This document shows positions 1 to 8,272 of a DNA stretch of 64,000 nt, one piece after another. Made by a program: the position numbers and the translations under genes. The stretch is taken from the NCBI RefSeq assembly GCF_000429525.1, contig NZ_AUCA01000003.1, positions 1 through 64,000 of the forward strand, read 5' to 3'. The stretch comes from Alicyclobacillus contaminans DSM 17975 (GTDB lineage: Bacteria > Bacillota > Bacilli > Alicyclobacillales > Alicyclobacillaceae). The first letter of the stretch is position 1. The number at the start of each line of letters is the position of its first letter. The notes under the pieces were generated by a model. It ran no database searches, was not told the DNA's origin, and saw only the letters and a program-made list of their open reading frames with translations.

Positions 1-1
1 G

Positions 2-259
2 CAGAATCAGACTCCAACGACTGCACCTGGAGAAAAAAAGAAGTCGTCAGGACTCGGACTAATCGTTAGCATGCTCTGCATCGGATTCGTGATCTGGCTC
101 ATTCAGGTCGTGATCACATTCGTGCGCCATCACTGGATCATCAGTGCCGCATCCGGCATCGCCATTGTCGCCGCCATCATATGGACAGTGAGGAGGTCGC
201 GGCGCGCGGCAACCATGCCCGCCAATGGACAGGAGGAAGCTCAGTCACCGACGGAGTAA
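2..259 (+). CDS. C-terminal part of a two-helix membrane protein (start outside window)
   Basis: The reading frame is open from base 2, so this is the end of a longer gene starting left of the window. The visible part has a short polar stretch (QNQTPTTAPGEKKKS), two hydrophobic helices (about 'LGLIVSMLCIGFVIWLIQVV' and 'IISAASGIAIVAAIIW') joined by a short basic loop (RHH), and a basic-then-acidic tail. An internal ATG at 71 could serve as a start but lacks a convincing ribosome binding site. The gene lies 27 bp upstream of the serine recombinase on the same strand and is probably part of the same element. The family is not recognised. Confidence 0.5.
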   Translation, partial: QNQTPTTAPGEKKKSSGLGLIVSMLCIGFVIWLIQVVITFVRHHWIISAASGIAIVAAIIWTVRRSRRAATMPANGQEEAQSPTE

Positions 260-286
260 AACACGCGCACCTAGGAGGAACATCAT

Positions 287-1822
287 ATGGACTACCCGCG
301 TAATCTCCAACATGTCGCCATCTACCTACGTAAGTCCCGCTCCGACCTCGAAGCAGAGGCTCGCGGCGAAGGCGAAACCTTGGAGAAACATCGGCGTACG
401 TTGCTTGAGATCGCAAAGAAACAGCAGTACGTCATTCGGGACGTTTTTGAAGAGATCGTTTCCGGTGAACGCATCGTGGACCGGCCGCAGATGCAACAGT
501 TGCTCCACAACGTCCGCGACGGACAATACACCGCCGTACTCTGCATGGACATCGACCGTTTGGGTCGCGGCAATATGATAGACCAAGGGCTGATTCAGGA
601 CGCATTCAAAACGTCTAGGACGCTCATCATAACGCCGCGTAAGGTCTATGACCTCCAGAATGAACTGGACGAAGAATGGAGCGAATTTGAGGCGTTCATG
701 GCGCGCAGAGAACTGAAGATCATCACCAGGCGCCTGCGGAGAGGCCTGATGGCCAGCGCGAGGGAAGGACGCTTCATCGCGAGAAAGGCGCCGTACGGAT
801 ACCTGAAAGACGAAAACAAACGCCTGTACCCAGATCCAGAGACTGCCCCCATCGTGCGCATGATCTTTGATTGGAGCGGCCAAGGCTTAGGCATCGTTGC
901 TATCTCCCGACTGCTCCGGGAAATCGGGGCGAAGCCGCCGGAAAACCATCGCGGCCCCGACCGATGGACGCATCCCACCGTTCGCGACATCCTGCGCAAT
1001 GAGGCCTATTTGGGCAAGGTCGTCTGGAACAAGTATCGGCACCGAAAAGTCAACGGGCACATGAAACGTGAGTTACTGCCGCGTGAAGAATGGATCGTGG
1101 TCGAAAATGCTCACGAACCCATCATCACAAAGGAGCAATGGGAGCTTAGTCAGCAAAACCTGTCACGCCGCAAACCTCGCGTGCCAATAAACTATGACCT
1201 GGTGAACCCTTTAGCAGGTATCTTGCGTTGCGGTGTTTGCGGACGAGTCATGGGTAAGGTGAAACATACTGGGCGCCAGATGCGGGTCTGTTGCATGGAT
1301 CGATTCTGTCCGACTGGGAGCGCCATACTGTCGAAGGTTGAAGAAGCTTTGTTGACTAGGTTGTCTGAACTCGCGTCACAGATGCCTCATGTGGCTCTGG
1401 CAGCAGAGCGTAAGAATCAGGAACATGCGGTGAAACTCGCGGAAAAGAAGATACGCTCTCTCGAACAGCAAATTGAGTTAAAGCGCGTGCAGCAAAACGA
1501 GTTGCACAATCTGTTGGAGCAGCGTGTTTACACTGTGGAAATGTTTTTGGAGCGGAGCCGGATCGTCGGCGATGAATTGAATAACCTGGAATCAGAGTTG
1601 GCGCGAACAAAATCCGAATTGGAGCAGTTGCGGGCATCGGCAAACAAACAATATGATATTATCCCTGCGGTCGCTGAAGCTGTTCGGCAGTATCGGATCA
1701 CAGATGATGTCGAGACAAAAAACGCGATCCTAAAATCCGTCGTCGAAAAGGTTATCTTCCACAAGGAAAAGGGCAAGGGCATGTACAAGCCATTCACTCT
1801 GGATATTTACTTGCGTCAGTAG
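287..1822 (+). CDS. Large serine recombinase / site-specific integrase
   Basis: DNA strand exchange at attachment sites, probably integration and excision of the element it sits in. Domains in order: N-terminal resolvase fold with nucleophile Ser17 in YLRKSRSD and the DIDRLGRG motif at residues 88-95; recombinase domain with an APYGYL motif near residue 165 and the WTHPTVRDILRNEAYLG motif; zinc ribbon with C315-x2-C318 and C335/C336...C341; then a long charged coiled coil (about residues 370-470), typical of phage-type serine integrases. At 511 residues it has the normal length. ATG follows a strong AGGAGG at 274-279. The stop lies about 20 bp from the disrupted ATP-grasp gene, which supports this being the integrase of the element. 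It looks intact and catalytically competent. Confidence 0.93.
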   Translation: MDYPRNLQHVAIYLRKSRSDLEAEARGEGETLEKHRRTLLEIAKKQQYVIRDVFEEIVSGERIVDRPQMQQLLHNVRDGQYTAVLCMDIDRLGRGNMIDQGLIQDAFKTSRTLIITPRKVYDLQNELDEEWSEFEAFMARRELKIITRRLRRGLMASAREGRFIARKAPYGYLKDENKRLYPDPETAPIVRMIFDWSGQGLGIVAISRLLREIGAKPPENHRGPDRWTHPTVRDILRNEAYLGKVVWNKYRHRKVNGHMKRELLPREEWIVVENAHEPIITKEQWELSQQNLSRRKPRVPINYDLVNPLAGILRCGVCGRVMGKVKHTGRQMRVCCMDRFCPTGSAILSKVEEALLTRLSELASQMPHVALAAERKNQEHAVKLAEKKIRSLEQQIELKRVQQNELHNLLEQRVYTVEMFLERSRIVGDELNNLESELARTKSELEQLRASANKQYDIIPAVAEAVRQYRITDDVETKNAILKSVVEKVIFHKEKGKGMYKPFTLDIYLRQ

Positions 1823-2842
1823 GCGATAACATTGGTGGTTCAATTCTATAAACCACACATGCCCCTCTTCATCCACACCGAGATCAAACCCAATCAGACC
1901 AACGGTCGGTAAGCGCTGGCTGAGCTGCCGGGAGATGTCGAGCGCGCACTTCTCCAAATCGTGTCGGGGAATGAACTTCCCTTCGCGCTGCGCCAGAGAC
2001 TGCAGTTGACCGAACGACATGCGTTCTCCGCCCGCGATGATGTTTGTGACCACGCCACCTGTGGGCGCCAATTTTGGGATGACGCCGACGACATGCCACG
2101 CTCCGCGTCCACCGCGGTGAGTGACAATCCGAAAATCGACCTTGCGCCCCCCCACCGTCAACAACTTTAAGCCCTGCTGCAGGAAATGACGTTGTTGCTT
2201 CAGACGATGCTGCAGATAGTTCGCCACCTCCTGCCGCGTGAGAACCAACCGCGTCCTCCGTCCATGCCGCTGTCTGTCCACACTGATGCGATACTTCCCA
2301 TCTGCGGTGGCCTGAATGCGCGTGACCCCCATGCCTCCGTACCCGCCGACGGGTTTTAGATATGCATCGCGCCACCGGTCGATGGTGTGAAGGGTCTGGG
2401 CTCCAGAACGGGGCAGAACGGCCGGTGGAACATACTTGCCCGCCTCGGTCGTCTTCAACCACCGCTGCATGACCCACTTGCTGTACATCGGCGGATTGAA
2501 GAGGGGAATGCCCTGTTGACGCGCGTAGCGCCGGAGCTTTGCCGTGTATCCCCGAATGGCCAGATGAACAAAGACGTTGTCGTAAATGACGTCCGGCAGG
2601 GCGGTCTTCCGGGCGACCCATGGCCCGGAGGGTTGATTTGCCGACACGGGCTCCCATGCCTGGACGGTTCCCTGCGCCCAATCGACCTGCAGCGGATGAA
2701 ACAGCGCCAATCGAGCCCCAATCTCCGTAGCCCGTGCCGCCATCCGCCGGAACATTAAAATCGGCCGACGTGCTGCCGTCCGCGCGCCCGCTTTCGGCAA
2801 CACGGTGGTGGCAACGCCAATTCGCACCATTTCTCGACTCAT
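1730..2842 (-). pseudogene. YheC/YheD-type ATP-grasp protein, 3' end replaced by the integrated element
   Basis: Resembles the spore-coat-associated YheC/YheD ATP-grasp family (function not established in that family). Visible family features: N-terminal 'RIGVATTVLP', the ATP-grasp substrate/ATP region 'LKPVGGYGGMGVTRI', 'KVDFRIVTHRGG' and the Mg-binding end 'GFDLGVDEEGHVWFIELN'. Native homology stops at about residue 335. The remaining ~35 codons (to the stop at 1730) are only the antisense of the recombinase 3' end, so the family's normal C-terminal segment is lost. ATG 2842 is preceded by GGGGTGA. The ATP-grasp loop looks complete but the C-terminus is not, so activity is doubtful. panD lies divergently upstream. 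Confidence 0.7.
1835..1856. other. Candidate attachment site (hybrid attR/attL) of the serine recombinase
   Basis: An imperfect dyad GTGGTT (1835-1840) ... AACCAC (1851-1856) is centred between 1845 and 1846, exactly where the interrupted ATP-grasp gene reaches its conserved WFIELN motif. Serine integrases recombine at short, partly symmetric sites with a central dinucleotide; here that would be TC at 1845-1846. The dyad is seen directly. Its role as crossover site is inferred and needs the other end of the element or an empty site. Confidence 0.4.
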
Positions 2843-2937
2843 TCATGTCACCCCATCCAAACGCCTTGCACATTATATGTGAGACGCAGGACATGGGCTG
2901 GGCAATCGTCCAGAATGAGGAAAAAGGAGGGCTGACG

Positions 2938-3336
2938 ATGTTGAGACAGGTTTGTAAAGGAAAGATTCACCGCGCTACAGTGACGCAGGCGGATTTGAAT
3001 TACATGGGGAGCATCACATTGGATAGCCATCTGATGCGGGCCGCCAATATCTGGCCATTTGAAATGGTGCAGATCACGAATCTCTCCAACGGCGTCATCT
3101 GGCACACGTACGCATTGGAGGGGGCTGCCGGCAGCGGAACGGTGTGCCTCAACGGCCCACCGGCCAGGCATTTTCAACCGGGAGACCTGGTCATCATCCT
3201 CTCCCTGGCCTATGTGACAGCGGAGGAGTGGAAAACGCTCAAGCCCTCCGTCGTTTTCGTGGACCAGCGCAACATCATCACCTCTGTCGTTCAGCACCCG
3301 ATGAGCGACGCGCCAGGGGCATTGAGCCCGGATTGA
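2938..3336 (+). CDS. panD: Aspartate 1-decarboxylase precursor
   Basis: Makes beta-alanine from L-aspartate for pantothenate and CoA synthesis; a pyruvoyl enzyme formed by self-cleavage. The processing site is visible as Gly24-Ser25 in 'LNYMGSITLD', with Lys9 in the conserved 'KGKIHRATVT' and the 'GAAGSGTVCLNGPPAR' loop. Length is 132 residues (family about 126-140). The ATG at 2938 is chosen over longer in-frame starts because it has AAGGAGG at 2924-2930 and gives the canonical N-terminus. panB and panC are not beside it in this window. Confidence 0.96.
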   Translation: MLRQVCKGKIHRATVTQADLNYMGSITLDSHLMRAANIWPFEMVQITNLSNGVIWHTYALEGAAGSGTVCLNGPPARHFQPGDLVIILSLAYVTAEEWKTLKPSVVFVDQRNIITSVVQHPMSDAPGALSPD

Positions 3337-3340
3337 AACA

Positions 3341-3362
3341 GCGGGAGTCCAAGGACTCCCGC
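3341..3362. terminator. Hairpin between convergent panD and queF
   Basis: Perfect inverted repeat GCGGGAGTCC (3341-3350) / GGACTCCCGC (3353-3362) between the two stop codons. There is no clear T-run on either side (minus strand continues GCTGTTTC), so a bidirectional terminator is plausible but not certain. Confidence 0.5.
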
Positions 3363-3372
3363 TCTCGCCAAA

Positions 3373-3735
3373 TCACTCGGTCGGGCGACGATACTCGACC
3401 GTCACTTTGGTGGAAATGCCGCCGCGAATGGTGAAATCACTGATCACCTTCGCATAGCGCGGTTTGGCCGCCGCGACGAAGTCATTCAGGATGATGTTCG
3501 TCACGTCCTCGTGAAAATGCCCTTCATTACGAAAACTCCACAGGTACAACTTCAAAGATTTCAACTCGACCAGATGATCCGCGGGTTGATAATGTATGGT
3601 AATGGTCGCAAAGTCCGGTTGTCCCGTCATCGGACACAGCGTAGTGAATTCCGGCGTGCTCATCTCCACGTCGTACACTTTGTCCGGATGCGGATTCGGG
3701 ACCACAACCAACTCCCGAGATGGTTGGGTAGCCAT
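3373..3735 (-). CDS. queF: NADPH-dependent 7-cyano-7-deazaguanine (preQ0) reductase
   Basis: Reduces preQ0 to preQ1 in queuosine biosynthesis, a nitrile reductase of the tunnelling (T-fold) superfamily. Catalytic Cys34 and Asp41 are visible in 'TLCPMTGQPDFATI', followed by the NADPH motif 'ELKSLKLYLWSFRNEGHFHED'. Length 120 residues, shorter than B. subtilis QueF (about 165) but with all core motifs; this is the short unimodular form. ATG 3735 has a GGAGGG ribosome site. The gene stands alone, with a predicted promoter at 3790-3818. Confidence 0.95.
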   Translation of the reverse strand: MATQPSRELVVVPNPHPDKVYDVEMSTPEFTTLCPMTGQPDFATITIHYQPADHLVELKSLKLYLWSFRNEGHFHEDVTNIILNDFVAAAKPRYAKVISDFTIRGGISTKVTVEYRRPTE

Positions 3736-3789
3736 GGAATCCCTCCAACATGAAATTCAACGAGCGGCGCATCGACGCTCGCTGGACTA

Positions 3790-3818
3790 ACTATACCGAT
3801 GTCTCGCCCACGGCGCAA
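3790..3818 (-). promoter_or_regulatory. Predicted sigma-A-type promoter of queF
   Basis: On the minus strand TTGCGC (3818-3813), a 17-bp spacer and TATAGT (3795-3790), about 55 bp ahead of the queF start. The -35 match is only moderate. No preQ1 aptamer was recognised in the leader. Confidence 0.4.
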
Positions 3819-3911
3819 TGCCCATGGCGTGACCGCCGGCACCGGTCGCGCGCATCGGGTGGGGACGTGGTAAGATATTGCTCGTTATCACCGCAAACCC
3901 CTCCAGACAAG

Positions 3912-5411
3912 ATGGGAGAGTGTGCGGTCATCCATGTCAGAAAGGCCGATGACGTTTTGCTGCTTCCACGTGCGTTTGAACAATCCATGCAACATTGGCT
4001 CGGAAATGAATGGCCGGAATTGAAAGCGGCGCTGGCAGAACCGGCCCAACGGGCCGTTCGACTCCACCGCGTGAGCGCCACACCGCCTTCGGGTTCGAAT
4101 GAGACCTGGTGCGACTTCGCAGTGCCCCGTCCCATTCCAGCAGCAGTCCGAGCGGCGCTGACCACTCCCGTTGCCTGGTTTCCGGAAGCGTTCTACATCC
4201 CGCAGGGCGCCCGAATCGGGCGCAGTGTCTATCATGAAACCGGCGCTTTTTACATCCAGGAACCTTCGGCCATGGCGGCCGCTGCGGCGCTTGCCGCAAA
4301 GCCGGGCGAGCGCGTGTTGGACCTGTGTGCAGCCCCCGGCGGAAAGACGACAGCTATTGCGAAATCCATGTTGGGACAGGGAGTCCTCGTGGCGAATGAA
4401 ATTCATCCCGAACGCGTGGTGGTGCTTGCGCAGAACCTGGAACGTCTCGGCGTGTCCGCGGTGGTGTTGAATGAGTCACCGCAGCGGCTCGCAGGTGCTC
4501 TCACTGCGCAATTTGACGCGGTGTTGGTGGACGCCCCCTGCTCGGGAGAAGGGATGTTTCGAAAGGATCCGGACGCGGTGGCGGCGTGGAGTGAATCAGC
4601 GCCCGCTCTCTGCGCGGATCGCCAGCGCGACATATTGCGCGAAGCGGTGAAGCTGGTCCGCCCCGGCGGACGCCTCGTGTATTCCACCTGCACGCTCAAT
4701 CCCGTGGAGAATGAACAGGTGATTGCGTGGGCACTGCGTGAACTGCCGGTTCAACCACTGCCTCTGCCGGCGTGGCCGGGGTGGGAAACGGGCCGGCCCG
4801 ACTGGGCGGACGGCTGTGAACATCTGCTGCACACCCGGCGCCTTTGGCCGCATCGCGCCGCTGGCGAAGGCCACTTTATCGCGAGCCTGCAGGTGGTGTC
4901 CAACGACGCCGCGGCACCGCGGCGCCCGCGGCGTCGACCGCGCGGTGAAGCAGCATCCTGGCTCGGTCCCTGGCGAGATTTCCTCGCCGACTTGTTCGAA
5001 GAGACAGCGCCCGAATCCTGGTTTCGCCCCTTGGTCCGCGGAGACATCCTGTACAGCGCGGAAAGCCTGGCCGCAGAGGCCCTCGATATGGGGCTCAAGG
5101 TACTGCGGCCCGGACTTCCTCTGGCCGAGGTGCACCGGAATCGATTTCAGCCGCACCACGCCCTGGCCATGGCCACGCCTATCGACAACTTCGCGCAGCG
5201 TGTGTCGCTGGATGAAGAGCAGGCCGCGGCGTACCTGGAGGGCGCTGCCCTCGGGGCAGCCGCGTCCGGAAAAGGGTATGTGCACATTTCCGTGGACGGT
5301 CTGCCGCTCGGTTTCGCGAAATCCGTTCCCGGAAGACTGAACAACCTCTACCCGAAAGGGTTGCGGCGGTCGGGCCTTCTCTGGGATGGGCTGGCGGGGG
5401 ATGCACCGTGA
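3912..5411 (+). CDS. rsmF: RsmF-like 16S rRNA (cytosine-C5) methyltransferase, NOL1/NOP2/sun family
   Basis: SAM-dependent m5C methyltransferase expected to modify 16S rRNA. The N-terminal domain (to about residue 115) is followed by the SAM fold: motif I 'DLCAAPGGKTT' at 136-146, motif IV 'DAPCSGEGMFRKDP' with Cys210 (product release) and motif VI 'YSTCTLNPVENE' with nucleophile Cys260. The C-terminal ~190 residues contain the PUA-like part typical of RsmF. 499 residues from ATG 3912; the open frame extends upstream but the protein-like sequence begins here. Its ribosome site is weak. The specific target base is inferred from family membership only. Confidence 0.88.
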   Translation: MGECAVIHVRKADDVLLLPRAFEQSMQHWLGNEWPELKAALAEPAQRAVRLHRVSATPPSGSNETWCDFAVPRPIPAAVRAALTTPVAWFPEAFYIPQGARIGRSVYHETGAFYIQEPSAMAAAAALAAKPGERVLDLCAAPGGKTTAIAKSMLGQGVLVANEIHPERVVVLAQNLERLGVSAVVLNESPQRLAGALTAQFDAVLVDAPCSGEGMFRKDPDAVAAWSESAPALCADRQRDILREAVKLVRPGGRLVYSTCTLNPVENEQVIAWALRELPVQPLPLPAWPGWETGRPDWADGCEHLLHTRRLWPHRAAGEGHFIASLQVVSNDAAAPRRPRRRPRGEAASWLGPWRDFLADLFEETAPESWFRPLVRGDILYSAESLAAEALDMGLKVLRPGLPLAEVHRNRFQPHHALAMATPIDNFAQRVSLDEEQAAAYLEGAALGAAASGKGYVHISVDGLPLGFAKSVPGRLNNLYPKGLRRSGLLWDGLAGDAP

Positions 5412-5461
5412 TCCTCCGCCTTTGCTCGTGGAAACCGGCGACGGCCCGCCTCGTGCATCGG

Positions 5462-6643
5462 TCACACGGCTTCCACCACCATGGCAATTCCCTGCCCGCC
5501 GCCGATGCACAGCGATGCCACGCCGAACCGTTCACCGCGGCGATGCAATTCGTAGATCAGCGTCAGCAGGATACGGGCCCCGCTCGCTCCCACCGGATGA
5601 CCGAGCGCGATGGCGCCACCGTTGACATTGGTCCGTTCCCTCGGCAGTCCCAATTCCCGTTCCACACTCAGGTACTGGGCCGCAAACGCCTCGTTCACTT
5701 CCCACAGAGCAATCTGTTCAAGGTCCAGGTTGGCTTGCTGTAACGCTTTGCGAATGGCGGGCACCGGGCCAATGCCCATGTACGCTGGATCGACGCCGGC
5801 CACCGCAAAGCTGACAATCCTTGCCTTAGGCGACCAGCCGTGCTGTCGTACCGCCGTCTCCCCCGCAAGTATCACAGCCGCCGCACCGTCGTTGATGCCG
5901 CTGGCGTTGCCAGCCGTAACGGTCCCGGAAGACAGGAACGCCGGCCGCAGTTTACTGAGACTTTCCAAAGATGTGTCAGGACGGATATGTTCATCGTCCG
6001 AGACGGTCAACGGCCCCTTGCGTCCCGGAACAGATACCGGTACGATTTCCGCCGCGAACCGCCCGGCCTCTCGCGCCCGTGCGGCGCGCTGATGGCTCAA
6101 CAGGGCGAATTCATCCTGCTCAGCGCGTGAAATTTGGTATTTTTGCGCCAGGTTTTCCGCCGTAATGCCCATCGGAATGTCTCCCCGGCAGTCTGTCAAC
6201 ACCTCATTCAGCATGTCGACAGCCGTCCCGTTTCCCATGCGCATCCCAAATCGCACACCGCGCAACAGGTACGGTGTCATGCTCATGGACTCGGCACCGC
6301 CCGCCAGTGCCACGAAGCTCTCCCCAAGCAGAATGTCCTTGGCGGCGGTGACCACGGCCTGCAGACCGGATCCGCACAGCCGATTGACGGTGAGTGCCGG
6401 TACCGCCACCGGAACCCCCGCGTCAAGCGCCACATGGCGCGCGAGATAGGCTGAGCCATTGTGCGATTGAATCACATTTCCAAACACCACGTTGTCCACC
6501 AGATCCGCGGCAACGTCGGATTTCTCCAGTGCAGCGCGGGCCGCCGCGGTCCCGAGCGCTGTGGCGGTGACGCCAGACAACGCCCCGCCAAACCCTCCAA
6601 ACGCCGTTCTGGCCCCATCCAACACGTACACGGCGCGCTCCAT
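5462..6643 (-). CDS. Acetyl-CoA C-acetyltransferase (thiolase)
   Basis: Thiolase of 393 residues, joining or cleaving acyl-CoA in beta-oxidation or acetoacetyl-CoA formation. Acyl-accepting Cys90 sits in 'NRLCGSGLQAV'. The 'NEAFAAQ' motif, the His motif 'GHPVGASGARI' and the proton-abstracting Cys in 'CIGGGQGIA' are all present. ATG 6643 has AAGGGGG upstream; longer in-frame starts give non-homologous sequence. No other fatty-acid genes adjoin, so degradative versus biosynthetic role cannot be decided. Confidence 0.93.
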   Translation of the reverse strand: MERAVYVLDGARTAFGGFGGALSGVTATALGTAAARAALEKSDVAADLVDNVVFGNVIQSHNGSAYLARHVALDAGVPVAVPALTVNRLCGSGLQAVVTAAKDILLGESFVALAGGAESMSMTPYLLRGVRFGMRMGNGTAVDMLNEVLTDCRGDIPMGITAENLAQKYQISRAEQDEFALLSHQRAARAREAGRFAAEIVPVSVPGRKGPLTVSDDEHIRPDTSLESLSKLRPAFLSSGTVTAGNASGINDGAAAVILAGETAVRQHGWSPKARIVSFAVAGVDPAYMGIGPVPAIRKALQQANLDLEQIALWEVNEAFAAQYLSVERELGLPRERTNVNGGAIALGHPVGASGARILLTLIYELHRRGERFGVASLCIGGGQGIAMVVEAV

Positions 6644-6777
6644 CACGTCAATTCCCCCTTTTCCGTCCCGAAGGACGGTGTCAATTCCATTATGGCACGC
6701 CCCCCCTGAATTCGAAAGGTGAAATGAAAAGGGATTCATATTCGAAGAGATGCAGAGATGTGCCAAAGAACATTGAC

Positions 6778-6807
6778 AATGTTTATCCAAAGATCAAAAA
6801 TGTTTAT
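6778..6807. repeat. Direct repeat AATGTTTAT x2 in a divergent promoter region
   Basis: AATGTTTAT occurs at 6778-6786 and again at 6799-6807, a 21-bp period (two helical turns), between the divergent thiolase and DUF2089 genes. A TTGACA -35-like hexamer lies at 6773-6778. This could be a binding site for a dimeric regulator; no known consensus was matched. Confidence 0.35.
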
Positions 6808-6841
6808 GTTCAAATTGAATTTATGCTGAAGGAGGGACCCC

Positions 6842-7222
6842 GTGATGAATCGTGTGGCTCCCCTGGCGTGTCCTGCCTGCTCCGGTGAAATGCGGGTTAC
6901 GGAACTCACTTGCCCCCATTGCGCCACGCGCGTGCAGGGCCAATTCGACATCCCGGCGCTCCTGCGGCTGAACCGCGAACAGCTGCAGTTTGTGGAAGTG
7001 TTTCTGCGCTGTCGCGGCAACATTCGCGAGGTGGAGCGGGACTTGAAAATTTCTTATCCGACCGTCCGGGCGCGGCTGGATCAAGTGATTCAATCGCTCG
7101 GCTACCCGGTGCAACCGACATCCGACATACCGGATTCACTGGACGCCGTCCTGGACGAACTGGATCGCGGCACGCCCTACGAAGAAGCGATCAAACGGGT
7201 GCGGGGAGGAGATTCCTTGTGA
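6842..7222 (+). CDS. DUF2089 family protein (zinc-ribbon plus HTH-like)
   Basis: 126 residues. Two CxxC pairs at the N-terminus ('CPACSGEM', 'CPHCATRV') make a zinc-ribbon. They are followed by a sigma-factor-like region ('LNREQLQFVEVFLRCRGNIREVERDLKISYPTVRARLDQV') that looks like an HTH with alternating acidic and basic residues. Family role is unproven; DNA- or RNA-polymerase-associated regulation is an inference. The start GTG 6842 (or the adjacent ATG 6845) follows GGAGGG. Its stop overlaps the next start by 4 bp (GTGA), so the two are translationally coupled. Confidence 0.85.
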   Translation: MMNRVAPLACPACSGEMRVTELTCPHCATRVQGQFDIPALLRLNREQLQFVEVFLRCRGNIREVERDLKISYPTVRARLDQVIQSLGYPVQPTSDIPDSLDAVLDELDRGTPYEEAIKRVRGGDSL

Positions 7223-8223
7223 ATCAGCGGATGCGCATTCTGAAATTGTTGCAGGAAGGGAAAATTTCGTTGGAACAAGCCGAGCATCTGCTCGAGATGA
7301 TGGATCAGAAGTCGTCCGCCGCTGATCGCGGCGGTTCGTTTGACCGATGGAACCTGAGAGAACTCAGACAACTGGGGACCCAGATCACGTCTGCGGTCAG
7401 CCAGTCTCTGTCGGACGTCCGCAAGACCATCGAACAGCAGGTGGAACAATGGACGGGCCCGTGGACACAGCACACCCTGTCCGTGAGCACCGTCGTATCC
7501 GTGCCGGAGGGGGTTCGGGACCTGTCGCTGGAGACGGTCAACGGAGGGATTCACGTGTCCGTCGCGGACCAGTCCGCAGGTCACATTGAGGTGCGCGGCC
7601 AGGTGAAGGCGGACCAGTGGAGCGTGGCGGCAAAAGTGTTGGAGGACGCTGTCAAGACACACCACAGCGGGGAGCGATTGGACCTCGCGGTCATCCACGG
7701 GAAAGTGGGCGGAGACAGTCCGGGCGCCGTCGTCAGCGCACAGCTGCACGTGGTGTTGCCCGCGTCGATGGGCGTGCTCGCTCTGCGGTCGCACAACGGC
7801 AGTCTGAACCTAGATTCCGTCCGAGCAGAGGAACTGCGTTTGGACACCGTGAACGGGTCCGTGACGGTGCACGACAGCACCTTCGCTCGACTCTTTGTGA
7901 CGACGGACAACGGCAGAGTCGAGGTGTACGATAGCATCACCACGCGCTGCCAGTCGGTATACGCATCTGCCAAGAGCGGCACATTACGGATACACGGCAA
8001 ACACCCGGATGTGCGGATGGAGGGCACAGCGCGGACCGCGTTCGGCCGGATTGACATCCCGGTTTCCAGATTCGAGGTTGTCGCAGACGAAGATGCTCGG
8101 CCCACCTTTGTGCGCTTTGCGGAGAAGAACGCCGGTGACGGCGTGCATCGCATGCGCGTGCAGCTCGAGACGAGGAGCGGCAATATTCGCATCAGCCCTG
8201 CGGCGGCCGATTCACCGCTGTAA
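7219..8223 (+). CDS. YvlB/LiaX-like protein (SHOCT-like N-terminus, DUF4097 beta-helix)
   Basis: 334 residues. The N-terminus 'MRILKLLQEGKISLEQAEHLLEMM' is the short helical motif found at the start of YvlB/LiaX proteins. After a helical linker come repeated beta-strand units of the DUF4097 type ('LSLETVNGGIHVS', 'LRSHNGSLNLDS', 'LRLDTVNGSVTVHDS', 'VTTDNGRVEVYDS'). There is no signal peptide. In other Firmicutes relatives belong to cell-envelope stress regulons (sigma-W, LiaFSR). GTG 7219 has GGGGAGGA and overlaps the DUF2089 stop. Confidence 0.8.
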   Translation: MNQRMRILKLLQEGKISLEQAEHLLEMMDQKSSAADRGGSFDRWNLRELRQLGTQITSAVSQSLSDVRKTIEQQVEQWTGPWTQHTLSVSTVVSVPEGVRDLSLETVNGGIHVSVADQSAGHIEVRGQVKADQWSVAAKVLEDAVKTHHSGERLDLAVIHGKVGGDSPGAVVSAQLHVVLPASMGVLALRSHNGSLNLDSVRAEELRLDTVNGSVTVHDSTFARLFVTTDNGRVEVYDSITTRCQSVYASAKSGTLRIHGKHPDVRMEGTARTAFGRIDIPVSRFEVVADEDARPTFVRFAEKNAGDGVHRMRVQLETRSGNIRISPAAADSPL

Positions 8224-8272
8224 CCCTCATCCTCTCATCTGCGCCACACATCCGGCGCAAGGAGGGATTCGG

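Larger units (their letters stand above)
1..1845. mobile_element. Right end of an integrated element carrying a large serine recombinase
   Basis: The first 1.8 kb behaves as the end of a site-specifically integrated element. A serine recombinase gene (287-1822) ends about 20 bp from the place where a chromosomal minus-strand ATP-grasp gene loses homology to its family. Large serine integrases normally lie next to their own attachment site, so after integration they end up at one end of the element, as here. The left end and the cargo lie outside the window, so it cannot be told whether this is a phage, an ICE or a small element. The boundary at about 1845 is inferred from a dyad at 1835-1856. 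Confidence 0.6.

Noticed and set aside
3736-3911. Possible preQ1 riboswitch in front of queF
   Set aside because: Only a simple hairpin (CGAGCG...CGCTCG) was seen; the C-rich loop and A-rich tail of preQ1 aptamers were not found.
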